Source of the DNA: Maricaulis sp048270265
GTDB taxonomy: Bacteria; Pseudomonadota; Alphaproteobacteria; Caulobacterales; Maricaulaceae
Length of the DNA stretch: 64,000 nt
NCBI RefSeq assembly: GCF_048270265.1
Contig: NZ_JBLWTD010000002.1
Span: 1-64,000, forward strand
Reading direction: 5' to 3'
Position numbers and translations under genes: made by a program. The notes under the pieces are model-generated. The model was not told where the DNA came from and ran no database searches. It saw only the letters and a list, made by a program, of their open reading frames with translations. Positions 16,934 to 25,771 of this stretch are shown here, in pieces. Each line of letters starts with the position of its first letter. Positions within the stretch are counted from its first letter, which is position 1.

Positions 16934-18100
16934 TTACGCCAGTTTGCGCAGTTCGTCGGCGAGGTCGGTCTTCTCCCAGGAGAAGCCGCCTTCATCGTCG
17001 GGCTTGCGCCCAAAATGACCATAGGCCGCGGTGCGGGCATAGATCGGGCGGTTGAGCTGGAGCCGGGTGCGGATGCCGCGCGGCGACAGGTCGGCCATCT
17101 GCCGCAGGGCGTCCTCGAGACGGGTTTCGTCGATCTGACCGGTGCCGTGCAGGTCAACATAGAGCGAAAGCGGCTTGGAGACGCCGATCGCATAGGAGAC
17201 CTGGATGGTGCAGCGTTCCGACAGGCCGGCAGCGACAACATTCTTGGCCAGCCAGCGGCAGGCATAGGCGGCCGAGCGGTCGACCTTGGTCGGGTCCTTG
17301 CCGGAGAAGGCACCGCCGCCATGGGGCGCGGCGCCGCCATAGGTGTCGACGATGATCTTGCGTCCGGTCAGGCCGGCATCGCCATCGGGGCCGCCGATGA
17401 CGAAGGTCCCTGTCGGATTGACGTAGAATTCGGCTTCCGGCGGGAACCAGCCCTCGGGCAGGACTTCGGAAACGATCGGGCGAACCAGTTCGCGGATCTG
17501 CTCCTGGCTGACGCCATCCTTGTGCTGGGTCGAGACCACGACGGATTCAACGCCGGCCGGCTGGCCGTCGACATAGCGCAGCGTGACCTGGGATTTCGCG
17601 TCCGGCTCGAATTCGGGACGTGCGCCGGACTTGCGCAGGAGCGCCATGCGCTTGAGGATCTGGTGCGAATACTGGATCGGGGCCGGCATCAGCTCTGGCG
17701 TCTCATTGGTGGCATAGCCAAACATGATGCCCTGGTCGCCGGCGCCTTCATCCTTGCCATCGCCGGAATCGACACCCTGGGCGATGTGTTCCGACTGGCC
17801 ATGCAGGAAGTTCTGGAAGTTGGAATTCTTCCAGTGGAAGCCTTCCTGCTCATAGCCGATATCGCGCACGGCTTCGCGCGCGGCGGCTTCGATCTCTTCC
17901 GGCTCGACATCGACGGCGCAGCGGATTTCGCCGGCCAGGATGATCTGATTGGTGGTGGTGAGGGTTTCGCAGGCGACGCGCGCCTCGGAATCCTTGGCAA
18001 GAAGAAGGTCGACGACGGTATCGGAAATCCGGTCGCAGACCTTGTCGGGATGACCTTCCGACACGCTCTCGCTGGTGAAAATGTAGGATGAGCGGCTCAA
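16934..18100 (-). CDS. metK: S-adenosylmethionine synthetase, TTG start
   Basis: Makes S-adenosylmethionine from methionine and ATP. 388 residues starting at a TTG at 18100: GAGGAG lies 6 nt upstream and the next residues (SRSSYIFTSESVSEGHPDKV) are the conserved MetK N-terminus, so no ATG is available at the right place. Signatures GAGDQGIMFGYA (ATP loop, about 120) and GGGAFSGKDPTKVDRS (phosphate-binding, about 260) are intact. The rare start and a long structured leader suggest translational control. It is divergent from metF across a 258-bp regulatory gap. Confidence 0.97.
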   Translation of the reverse strand: MSRSSYIFTSESVSEGHPDKVCDRISDTVVDLLLAKDSEARVACETLTTTNQIILAGEIRCAVDVEPEEIEAAAREAVRDIGYEQEGFHWKNSNFQNFLHGQSEHIAQGVDSGDGKDEGAGDQGIMFGYATNETPELMPAPIQYSHQILKRMALLRKSGARPEFEPDAKSQVTLRYVDGQPAGVESVVVSTQHKDGVSQEQIRELVRPIVSEVLPEGWFPPEAEFYVNPTGTFVIGGPDGDAGLTGRKIIVDTYGGAAPHGGGAFSGKDPTKVDRSAAYACRWLAKNVVAAGLSERCTIQVSYAIGVSKPLSLYVDLHGTGQIDETRLEDALRQMADLSPRGIRTRLQLNRPIYARTAAYGHFGRKPDDEGGFSWEKTDLADELRKLA

Positions 18101-18260
18101 GGACGACTCCTCATATAACGATTGCCTTATGTGATTTGGACACAAGCAGATTAGCGGTTGCGGCGCAAGGCAGCTGAGCTGCCGCGACGCGACCGCTTTG
18201 CCAGGGTCAGCTCCGTATCGCGGCCGATGGTGACCGCTGCAAGAAACAGGTAGCATCTCA
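18101..18260 (-). promoter_or_regulatory. Structured metK 5' leader
   Basis: About 150 nt of probable untranslated leader on the minus strand. Visible pairings are AGCGGT with ACCGCT near its two ends and a GGCAGCTCAGCTGCC hairpin in the middle. A five-codon ATG frame (MRSRP) overlaps the Shine-Dalgarno region and stops at the TGA that overlaps the metK TTG. I could not match SAM-I, SAM-II, SAM/SAH or SAH riboswitch consensus sequences, so a riboswitch is a hypothesis only. Confidence 0.4.
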
Positions 18261-18263
18261 GAT

Positions 18264-18283
18264 CATATAAAGATATGTTTATG
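18264..18283. promoter_or_regulatory. AT-rich imperfect palindrome, candidate SahR-type operator
   Basis: A 20-bp site, CATATAAAGATATGTTTATG, matches its own reverse complement at 14 of 20 positions and stands out in a GC-rich background. It lies between metK and metF. ArsR-family SahR regulators of the methyl cycle are known to bind AT-rich AAAGATAT-type palindromes in proteobacteria. No sahR gene is in this window, so the assignment rests on position and base pattern. Confidence 0.4.
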
Positions 18284-18358
18284 TCTTAGTATGAGTGTGG
18301 ATGGCCGTGGCGGCGGGGCGAAGAGCCTGCAGTGCCAGGCCGGTCGGGATGCGAAATC

Positions 18359-19255
18359 ATGAGTGCAGGCACGGCTTCCAGCGACGAACTCTCCGTCTCC
18401 TTCGAGTTTTTTCCGCCCAAGACGGAAGCGATGGAGGCGACGCTCTGGGACTCTATCCGCCGCCTTGAGCCGCTCGATCCGGCCTTTGTCTCGGTCACCT
18501 ATGGTGCCGGCGGTTCGACCCGCGAACGCACCCACCGTACCGTCCACCGCATTGTCGACGAGACGGATATCCGGCCCGCGGCGCATCTGACCTGCGTCTC
18601 GGCGAGCCGCAGCGAGGTTGATGGTGTGATCCGCGACTACTGGTCCGCCGGCGTGCGTCACATCGTGGCGCTGCGCGGTGATCCGCCCCAGGGGCTGGGC
18701 GAGGCCTATGTCCCGACCGAGGGCGGCTATGCCAATGCGGCCGAGCTGGCGGCGGGCATCCGGGCCATCGGCGATTTCGAGATTTCGGTCGGCTGCTATC
18801 CGGAACAGCACCCCGAAAGCCCCAGCCTCGAGCATGATCTCGACCTGCTCAAGGCCAAGATCGATGCCGGGGCGACGCGCGCCATCACGCAATTCTTTTT
18901 CGAACCGGAGACCTTCCTGCGCTTCCGGGATCGCGCCGTGCGGGCCGGGATCTCCATCCCGATCGTTCCGGGCATCATGCTGCAGCCCAATTTCAAGGGG
19001 CTGACCCGCATCGCCGCCCTGTGCAACACCCATATCCCCAACCAGATGCACCAGCATTTCGAAGGGCTCGATGACGATGCGGCGACGCGGCAATTGGTGA
19101 CCGCGCACCTGGCAGCGCAGCTGTGTTCGGATCTGCGCGAGGCCGGAGTCGAGGATTTCCATTTCTACACCCTCAACCGCGCCGAACTCGCGCTGTCGAC
19201 CTGCCATCTGCTTGGCGTCAAGCCGCGGCCCGCGCTGACGGAGGCGGCGGCATGA
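18359..19255 (+). CDS. metF: 5,10-methylenetetrahydrofolate reductase
   Basis: Flavoprotein reducing 5,10-methylene-THF to 5-methyl-THF for methionine synthesis. 298 residues, the bacterial length without the eukaryotic regulatory domain. The N-terminal SFEFFPPKTE motif holds the catalytic Glu. VTYGAGGSTR follows, then HIVALRGDPP, and ITQFFFEPETF in the substrate/FAD barrel. The ATG at 18359 was chosen over an upstream GTG-type extension. Its stop overlaps the next gene start (ATGA), so it is translationally coupled to the methionine synthase genes. Confidence 0.96.
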   Translation: MSAGTASSDELSVSFEFFPPKTEAMEATLWDSIRRLEPLDPAFVSVTYGAGGSTRERTHRTVHRIVDETDIRPAAHLTCVSASRSEVDGVIRDYWSAGVRHIVALRGDPPQGLGEAYVPTEGGYANAAELAAGIRAIGDFEISVGCYPEQHPESPSLEHDLDLLKAKIDAGATRAITQFFFEPETFLRFRDRAVRAGISIPIVPGIMLQPNFKGLTRIAALCNTHIPNQMHQHFEGLDDDAATRQLVTAHLAAQLCSDLREAGVEDFHFYTLNRAELALSTCHLLGVKPRPALTEAAA

Positions 19256-20313
19256 GTGGGCGCAGCAACCGGCTCGCAGCCCTGGAACAGATCGCCCGCG
19301 AGCGCATCCTGATCCTTGATGGCGCCATGGGCACCCAGATCCAGGACCTCAGGCTCGACGAGGCCGGTTATCGCGGCGCGCGCTTTGCCGACTGGCCGGT
19401 GCTGATCAAGGGGAATAACGATATCCTCAACCTCACGGCCCCCGCGGCGGTGAAGGCGATCCATCACGCCTATTTCGAGGCCGGCGCCGATATCGCCGAG
19501 ACCAATACCTTCTCCTCGACCTCGATCGCCCAGGCCGATTACCGGATGCAGGACCTGGCACCGGAAATCGCCCGCGAGGGTGCCCGGCTGGCGCGCGAGA
19601 GTGCTGACGAGCAGGAGGCACTGACCGGTGCGCCCAAGGCTGTGGCCGGCGCCATCGGTCCGACCAACAAGACCCTGTCGATCTCGCCCCAGGTCAATGA
19701 TCCCGGCTTTCGCGAGGTCGATTTCGACCAACTCCGCACCAGCTATGCCGAACAGGCGCGGGCGATGGCGGATCATGTCGATTTCTTCCTCGTCGAGACC
19801 ATCTTCGACACGCTCAATGCCAAGGTCGCGATCAAGGCGTTGATCGATTTGCGTGCCGATGAGGGCATTGACCGGCCCATCATGCTTTCGGGCACGATCA
19901 CTGACCGGTCAGGCCGAACCCTGTCCGGCCAGACGGCGACGGCCTTCTGGTATTCGGTCCGTCACGTCCGGCCCTGGTCCGTCGGGCTCAATTGTGCGCT
20001 GGGGGCGGACGAGTTGCGGCCCTACATCGCCGAGCTGTCGCGTATCGTTGATACGCGCATTCTCGCCTACCCCAATGCCGGCCTGCCCAATGATATGGGC
20101 GAGTATGACGAGACGCCGGACCAGACGGCGGCGCATCTGGGCGAATGGGCCCGTTCAGGCCTGGTCAATATCCTGGGTGGTTGTTGCGGCACGACCCCGG
20201 CGCATATCCGCGCCATCGCCACCGCCGCCAAAGGCGCCCCGCCGCACCGGCCTGAGCCCCGCGAGCGCGCCATGCACCTCGCCGGCCTCGAGCCGTTCGA
20301 ACTGTCAGCCTGA
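19252..20313 (+). CDS. metH1: Methionine synthase, homocysteine-binding module (split MetH, part 1)
   Basis: 353 residues equal to the first barrel of MetH. LDGAMGTQIQ near the start, ETNTFSSTS, and the zinc/homocysteine cysteines in GLNCALG (about 247) and GGCCGTT (about 310). The protein ends just after the barrel, and the remaining MetH domains are encoded by the next gene 12 bp downstream. E. coli MetH is one polypeptide of about 1227 residues. The two-gene form is typical of alphaproteobacteria, so this is a normal split, not a frameshift. Confidence 0.93.
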   Translation: MSGRSNRLAALEQIARERILILDGAMGTQIQDLRLDEAGYRGARFADWPVLIKGNNDILNLTAPAAVKAIHHAYFEAGADIAETNTFSSTSIAQADYRMQDLAPEIAREGARLARESADEQEALTGAPKAVAGAIGPTNKTLSISPQVNDPGFREVDFDQLRTSYAEQARAMADHVDFFLVETIFDTLNAKVAIKALIDLRADEGIDRPIMLSGTITDRSGRTLSGQTATAFWYSVRHVRPWSVGLNCALGADELRPYIAELSRIVDTRILAYPNAGLPNDMGEYDETPDQTAAHLGEWARSGLVNILGGCCGTTPAHIRAIATAAKGAPPHRPEPRERAMHLAGLEPFELSA

Positions 20314-20325
20314 GATCGTTTCCCC

Positions 20326-22983
20326 ATGACCACTCCCGTCTCCACCTTCGTCAATGTCGGCGAACGCACCAATGTGACCGGCTCGGCGGTGTTCCGCCGC
20401 CTGATCACAGCGGGCGATTACGCCGCCGCAGTCGCGGTCGCGCGGCAGCAGGTGGAGAATGGCGCCCAGATCATCGACATCAATATGGATGAAGGTCTGC
20501 TCGACAGCGTCGAGGCGATGACGACCTTCATGCGTCTGATCGCGGTCGAGCCCGATGTGGCGCGGGTGCCGGTGATGATCGACAGCTCCAAATGGGAGGT
20601 GATCGAGGCCGGGCTGAAGAACACGCAGGGCAAGCCGATCGTCAATTCGATCAGCCTGAAGGAAGGCGAGGAGATCTTCCTCAAACAGGCGCGTCTGTGC
20701 CAGGCCTATGGTGCCGCCGTCGTCGTGATGGCTTTCGATGAGCAGGGTCAGGCCGACACCGCCGACCGCAAGGTCGCGATCTGCAAGCGGGCCTATGATC
20801 TCCTGGTCAATACGGTCGGTTTCGCGCCGGAAGACATCATCTTCGACCCCAATATCTTCGCCGTCGCGACCGGGATCGAGGAGCATAATGACTATGCGGT
20901 CGCCTTCATCGAGGCGACGCGCCGCATCCGCAAGGAATTGCCCGGCTGCCATGTCTCCGGCGGGCTCTCGAATGTGTCCTTCTCATTCCGGGGCAATGAA
21001 CCGGTGCGCCGGGCGATGCATACGGTTTTCCTCTACCACGCCATTCATGCCGGCATGGATATGGGTATCGTCAATGCGGGCCAGCTCGACATCTATGACG
21101 ATATCGAACCAAGGCTGCGTGATCTGGTCGAGGACGTCATTCTCAACCGCCGGCCCGATGCCACCGACCGTCTGCTCACCGAGGCCGAGACCTATCGCGA
21201 CAGCGGTGGCTCAAGGGCCAAGGAGCGCGATCTCGCCTGGCGCGAGGCGCCGGTGAATGAGCGCATCAAGCATGCGCTGGTCCACGGCCTCAATGAGTTC
21301 ATCGTCGAGGATGCCGAGGAAGCACGCCAGCAGGCAGAGCGCCCGCTGCACGTCATTGAAGGCCCGTTGATGGACGGGATGAATGTCGTCGGCGACCTGT
21401 TTGGCGATGGCCGCATGTTCCTGCCGCAGGTGGTGAAATCGGCGCGCGTGATGAAACAGGCCGTCGCCCATCTCATCCCCTTCATGGAAGCCGAGAAGGA
21501 GGCCGCCGGCGAGGCGCAATCCTCGGCCGGCAAGATCGTGATGGCGACGGTGAAGGGCGATGTCCACGATATCGGCAAGAATATCGTCGGCGTCGTGCTG
21601 CAATGTAATGGTTATGAGGTGATCGATCTCGGTGTGATGGTGACCTGTGAGACCATTATCGAGACCGCCCTGCGCGAAAAGGCCGATGTCATCGGCCTGT
21701 CCGGACTGATCACGCCTTCACTCGACGAGATGGTCTTCGTCGCCTCCGAGATGGAGCGGCGCAATATCACCCTGCCGCTGATGATTGGCGGCGCCACCAC
21801 CAGCCCGGCCCACACCGCCGTCAAGATTGATCCGGCGATCTCCGTCGCCCCGGTGATCCATGTCCTTGATGCCAGCCGCGCCGTCGGCGTTGTCTCCAAA
21901 CTGCTGGGCGCTGACCGCGATGCCTATGCGCAGGGGGTGCGTGAAGACCTGGCCAAGATCCGAGAACGCCGTCTCGCGGCCCGCTCCAAGAAGGCGCGTC
22001 TGCCGCTGGAGAAGGCAAGGGCGAATGCCTGGGATTGCGACTGGTCGGCCTATACCCCGCCCAGGCCGGCCTTCACCGGCACGAAGAGTTTCTCGCCTTC
22101 GGTCGAGACGCTGATCGACTATATCGACTGGACGCCCTTCTTCTTCACCTGGGAGCTCAAGGGCAGTTATCCGGCGATTTTCGACGATCCCAAACGGGGG
22201 GCTGTTGCGCGCGACCTGTTTGCCGACGCCCAGGCCATGCTCAAGCGCATCGTTGCCGAGGAGCTGCTTGCGCCGAAAGCTGTCTGCGGCTTCTGGCCCG
22301 CCAATCGCGTCGGCGATGATGCCGTCCTCTACGCGGATGAGACGCGGGCGACGAAGCTCCAGACCTTCCATGGCCTGCGCCAGCAGGCGGCCAAGGATAA
22401 TGACCGGCCGCACCTGTCACAATTCGACTTCATCGCGCCGCCCGGCCATGCCGACTATCTCGGCGGCTTTGTCGTTACAGCCGGCGACAATGAGGCGATC
22501 CACGCCCGCTTTGCCGCCGATAAGGACGATTATTCCTCGATCATGTTCAAGGCCCTCTCGGACCGGCTCGCCGAGGCCTGTGCCGAATGGCTGCACGAAC
22601 AGGTGCGGCGAGAGCACTGGGGCTATGCGCCCGGCGAGGCCCTGTCACGCGAGGAGCTGATCGCGGAAACCTATGCCGGCATCCGGCCCGCAGCGGGCTA
22701 TCCCTCCCAGCCGGACCATTCGGAAAAACGCACGCTTTTCGCCCTGCTCGATGCCACGGAAGCGACCGGCGTCAGCCTGACCAATTCCTTCGCCATGACG
22801 CCGGCCTCGTCGGTTTCCGGCCTGTATCTCTCCCACCCGGACAGTTGCTATTTCGCCGTCGGCCGCATCCTGCGTGACCAGGTCGAGGACTACGCCGCGC
22901 GCAGGGGCTGGTTGCTCGAGGATGCCGAACGGGCGCTGGCGCCGATCCTGGATTATGTTCCGGCATCGCCGGTTCCGGCCTGA
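20326..22983 (+). CDS. metH2: Methionine synthase, folate/B12/activation module (split MetH, part 2)
   Basis: 885 residues carrying three MetH functions in order: pterin (methyl-THF) barrel from residue 1 (NVGERTNVTGS) to about 270; cap helices (about 330-400); the cobalamin-binding domain with the ligand motif DVHDIGKNIVG near 411; and a C-terminal AdoMet-dependent reactivation domain with RPAAGYPSQPDHSEK near 790. It transfers methyl from methyl-THF via B12 to homocysteine held by the partner protein. B12 dependence is therefore certain at the level of domains. No MetE alternative is in the window. Confidence 0.95.
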   Translation: MTTPVSTFVNVGERTNVTGSAVFRRLITAGDYAAAVAVARQQVENGAQIIDINMDEGLLDSVEAMTTFMRLIAVEPDVARVPVMIDSSKWEVIEAGLKNTQGKPIVNSISLKEGEEIFLKQARLCQAYGAAVVVMAFDEQGQADTADRKVAICKRAYDLLVNTVGFAPEDIIFDPNIFAVATGIEEHNDYAVAFIEATRRIRKELPGCHVSGGLSNVSFSFRGNEPVRRAMHTVFLYHAIHAGMDMGIVNAGQLDIYDDIEPRLRDLVEDVILNRRPDATDRLLTEAETYRDSGGSRAKERDLAWREAPVNERIKHALVHGLNEFIVEDAEEARQQAERPLHVIEGPLMDGMNVVGDLFGDGRMFLPQVVKSARVMKQAVAHLIPFMEAEKEAAGEAQSSAGKIVMATVKGDVHDIGKNIVGVVLQCNGYEVIDLGVMVTCETIIETALREKADVIGLSGLITPSLDEMVFVASEMERRNITLPLMIGGATTSPAHTAVKIDPAISVAPVIHVLDASRAVGVVSKLLGADRDAYAQGVREDLAKIRERRLAARSKKARLPLEKARANAWDCDWSAYTPPRPAFTGTKSFSPSVETLIDYIDWTPFFFTWELKGSYPAIFDDPKRGAVARDLFADAQAMLKRIVAEELLAPKAVCGFWPANRVGDDAVLYADETRATKLQTFHGLRQQAAKDNDRPHLSQFDFIAPPGHADYLGGFVVTAGDNEAIHARFAADKDDYSSIMFKALSDRLAEACAEWLHEQVRREHWGYAPGEALSREELIAETYAGIRPAAGYPSQPDHSEKRTLFALLDATEATGVSLTNSFAMTPASSVSGLYLSHPDSCYFAVGRILRDQVEDYAARRGWLLEDAERALAPILDYVPASPVPA

Positions 22984-23070
22984 GGCCGCGGCCACGATCA
23001 TCAGCGATGATTTGGACTTTGCCGCCGATATGCGCCATATCCCGCGGCTTGATCTGGCCTGGAGCTCTGC

Positions 23071-23889
23071 ATGCGTTTCGCTTTTTTCGGTGATATTGTC
23101 GGCAAGACCGGACGGCGGGCGCTCGAGGCACACCTGCCGGACCTGCGTGAGCGCCTGGCGCTCGACTTCGTCGTCGTCAATGCGGAGAACGCGGCGGCCG
23201 GTTTCGGCGTCACCGAGAAGATCTGCGAAGGCCTGTTCGATCTCGGTGTCGATGCGCTCACCCTGGGCAATCATGCCTGGGACCAGCGCGAGACCCTGAC
23301 CTATATCGATCGCGAGCCGCGCCTGCTGCGTCCGGCGAACTATCCGGCCGGGTCGACCCCGGGCAAGGGTGCCAACCTCATCGAGGCGGCCAATGGTTCG
23401 CGTGTGCTGGTGGTCAATCTGATGGGGGCCCTGTTCATGGAAACCCTCGACGACCCCTTCGCGACGATCGAGCGCGAACTGGCGGCCGCACCGCTGGGGC
23501 AGGTTGCCGATGCGATCATCATCGATTTTCACGCCGAGGCGACCAGCGAGAAAATGGGCATGGGCGTCTATTGTGACGGCCGTGCCAGCCTGGTTGTCGG
23601 CACCCACACCCATGTCCCGACCGCCGATACCCGCATCCTGCCCGGCGGCACCGCCTATCAGACCGATGCCGGCATGTGCGGCGATTACGACTCCATTATC
23701 GGCATGGACAAGGAAGAGCCGCTGCGCCGCTTCACCACCCGGATGCGCACCGGCCGTTTCGAGCCGGCGACCGGTGAGGCCACGGCCTGCGGCGTCTTTG
23801 TCGAAACCGACGATGCGACGGGGCTGGCGGTCCGCTGTGAGCCAATCCGGATTGGTGGCCAGTTGAGCGAGCTGATTCCGCAAGTCTGA
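23071..23889 (+). CDS. YmdB-family metallophosphoesterase (TIGR00282-type)
   Basis: 272-residue calcineurin-like phosphoesterase related to Bacillus YmdB, which hydrolyses 2',3'-cyclic nucleotides. Metal ligands are in the expected places: FFGDIVGKTGR at the N-terminus, VVNAENAAAGFG, TLGNHAWDQRE, IIIDFHAEATSEK and VGTHTHVPTADTRILPGGTAYQTDAGMCG. The ATG at 23071 is 87 bp past metH2, perhaps in the same transcript. Its physiological substrate is not known; in Bacillus the homologue affects biofilm and motility decisions. Confidence 0.9.
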   Translation: MRFAFFGDIVGKTGRRALEAHLPDLRERLALDFVVVNAENAAAGFGVTEKICEGLFDLGVDALTLGNHAWDQRETLTYIDREPRLLRPANYPAGSTPGKGANLIEAANGSRVLVVNLMGALFMETLDDPFATIERELAAAPLGQVADAIIIDFHAEATSEKMGMGVYCDGRASLVVGTHTHVPTADTRILPGGTAYQTDAGMCGDYDSIIGMDKEEPLRRFTTRMRTGRFEPATGEATACGVFVETDDATGLAVRCEPIRIGGQLSELIPQV

Positions 23890-24187
23890 GCGGACCATTT
23901 TCAGTTGTGTCGTCCGGCACCTGCAAGCCTTTTGCGGTGCGGGCTGACTCTCGCCCCTTGAAAAATTACGCATTTGTCATGATCCTGATCACGGGAGACA
24001 TGCCGCCGCATTTGCAAGAATGGCGAAACAGGCGCTGGCGTGATCGAGGACAGAAAGTCGTGGCCGAGACGAGCCGGACATCTGTCAGGCGCACCGAAAG
24101 GGAATGCCGTACACCCACTCGCGCGTGGGGTGCCGGTGCTTCGTTCAACGTGGCGCGCGTGGTATGCATCGACCATCGGGGGACGGT
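23890..24187 (+). other. Intergenic region, probable promoter for the small downstream gene
   Basis: 298 bp without a convincing gene. An AT-richer patch (TTGAAAAATTACGCA with TGTCATGATCCTGATCA nearby, about 23957-23992) could supply a promoter for the 24188 gene. A short inverted pair (CACCC/GGGTG type, about 24114-24133) lies downstream. No repeat or RNA family recognised. Confidence 0.35.
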
Positions 24188-24457
24188 ATGTTCAAGCAGA
24201 CGATCCGGTTCGAAAAGGCGCAGGATGCCCTTGTTTTTGATCAGTATCTGGTCGATTTCCTGAGAACTTGCGAGGAAGACGGTACCGATAACCAGGCCTG
24301 TGTGTTCACCACCAGCCTGCAGGAATCCGAGTCCTATATTCGTGTCGTACAGACCGACAGCGCGAGCATGCTGGGGCAGTTTCTCAACTTCCTCACCATC
24401 CGCAATTTCCCGCCCGCCACACGCGCGGCGAGCGAAGGCAAGGTCGCCAATCTCTGA
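24188..24457 (+). CDS. Small hypothetical protein
   Basis: 89 residues from an ATG preceded by GGGGGACGG. Soluble, mixed alpha/beta, with two cysteines (LRTCEED and QACVFTT), and no signal peptide or transmembrane segment. A longer frame from 24104 would add an Arg/Cys-rich stretch unlike a protein N-terminus, so it was rejected. I recognise no family. It converges on the beta-propeller gene at 24488 with a 30-bp gap. Confidence 0.6.
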   Translation: MFKQTIRFEKAQDALVFDQYLVDFLRTCEEDGTDNQACVFTTSLQESESYIRVVQTDSASMLGQFLNFLTIRNFPPATRAASEGKVANL

Positions 24458-24487
24458 CCAGCGCCGCGCCGCGCGGGGCCCCGGCCA

Positions 24488-25609
24488 TCAATCGGTGGCC
24501 GCGTCTGCACCTGCCCGCATTTCGGGCTGGGTGAAATAGCCGATCACATCCTCGGTCAGCGAGCCGATCCAAAGGCCGCCATCCCCATCCGGCACGACAT
24601 TGGCGATCAGTCCGAACCGCCCGTCCGGGTCGTGGAAGCTGTCCAGGTAATTGCCGTCTTCATCCATCACCAGGACAAAGCCCTGCGGTGTGCCGGCGCG
24701 CAGCCAGACCCAGTCGGGCAGTTTGGTGATCATCCGGGTCAGAACCGGATTGCGGTGCAGGAAGCGCAGCAGCGGAACGCGTTGCGTGTCCATGGCAATA
24801 TAGAGCCGGCCCGCGCCGTCGCCCATCAGGCCATCGGGAATGCCCGGCAGATTGTCATCGACCACCTCCCAGCTCCCGGCCTGCGGTCCGTCCAGCCAGT
24901 AGCGGCTGAGCCGGAAGCGGTAGGTCTCCAGCACGAAGACAGACTGTCCGTCGGCCGCCATCGCGACTCCATTGGCGAAATAGAGATCATCCATCAGGAC
25001 GCGCGTCTCGCCGCTGACGGGGTCCAGCGCGGCCAGGGCGCCATAGGGGCGGTTCTCGGCCATGTCATACTGGTAGGACGGGTGGTCGGCGGTATTGGCC
25101 CATTTCCAGCTCGCCTCGGTGAAATAGATCGTGCCGTCCGGTCCGACATCAAGATCGTCCGCAAATCCGAGCGGACGTCCAGCCAGCTGTGTCGCCAGCG
25201 TCTCCGTTGCGCCTGTCGCGACATTGACGGCATAGATTCCGTCCGATGCGGCGGCGATCAGCCGGCCATCGGCGCTCCATTGCAGGCCGAGCACGGGCAG
25301 ATGGGTGAGCCGGGCAATCGTCTCGACCTGCCAGACGCCATCATGGCGCCAGAGCCGGACCAGCGAGCCATCATGCTGGCCGGTATAGATCGAACCATCG
25401 GCCGCCAGCGCGACGTCCTCGGCGCTGTCGAGCAGGCCTCGCCCGATCTCGACGGCCTGGGCCAGCCGGCCACGCGGCTCGAGCACGCCGGTCAGGGCCG
25501 GGGCCTCGGGCTCATCCCAGAAGGCCGGGTCCAGCCGCGCGGGCCACAGGATCCAGACGAGCGCCAGGGCGGCGATGCCGCCGAATGTCGCGAACAGAGG
25601 TGTCTTCAT
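24488..25609 (-). CDS. Membrane-anchored SMP-30/strictosidine-synthase-like beta-propeller (paralogue 1)
   Basis: 373 residues. The N-terminus is a single hydrophobic anchor (TFGGIAALALVWILWPA) leading to a six-bladed propeller: repeated ADGSIYTG, WSADGRLIAAA, DVGPDGTIYFTEAS, ADGQSVFVLETYRFRLSRYWL and the late DSFHDPDGRFG. The YFTEAS and YRFRLSRYWLDGP segments are strictosidine-synthase/arylesterase-like. GGGAGA precedes the ATG at 25609. It would face the periplasm. The enzyme activity is unknown; lactonase or esterase is plausible. A clear paralogue lies at 32624-33751 with the same anchor, WD-rich start and ending. Confidence 0.83.
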   Translation of the reverse strand: MKTPLFATFGGIAALALVWILWPARLDPAFWDEPEAPALTGVLEPRGRLAQAVEIGRGLLDSAEDVALAADGSIYTGQHDGSLVRLWRHDGVWQVETIARLTHLPVLGLQWSADGRLIAAASDGIYAVNVATGATETLATQLAGRPLGFADDLDVGPDGTIYFTEASWKWANTADHPSYQYDMAENRPYGALAALDPVSGETRVLMDDLYFANGVAMAADGQSVFVLETYRFRLSRYWLDGPQAGSWEVVDDNLPGIPDGLMGDGAGRLYIAMDTQRVPLLRFLHRNPVLTRMITKLPDWVWLRAGTPQGFVLVMDEDGNYLDSFHDPDGRFGLIANVVPDGDGGLWIGSLTEDVIGYFTQPEMRAGADAATD

Positions 25610-25771
25610 GCCAATCTCCCGGCTTGTCATGGTCCGGCCCGATGTTACAGGCCCGGATGGTGGCCGAACAGGATTAACCTGCGGGCAGGCCTGTGCATTG
25701 GCGGCGTGCAATTGTAGAGTTGCGTGCAGGCACGGCTGACCGGCAGGGGGCAGCTCAATGAGGGCGGGCGA

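Noticed and set aside
15245..18091. 948-codon plus-strand open frame
   Set aside because: Spans the antisense of ahcY and metK plus the terminator; it arises from GC-rich codon bias on the true minus-strand genes.
18101..18260. Named SAM, SAM/SAH or SAH riboswitch
   Set aside because: Consensus cores could not be matched by eye; listed as a structured leader only.
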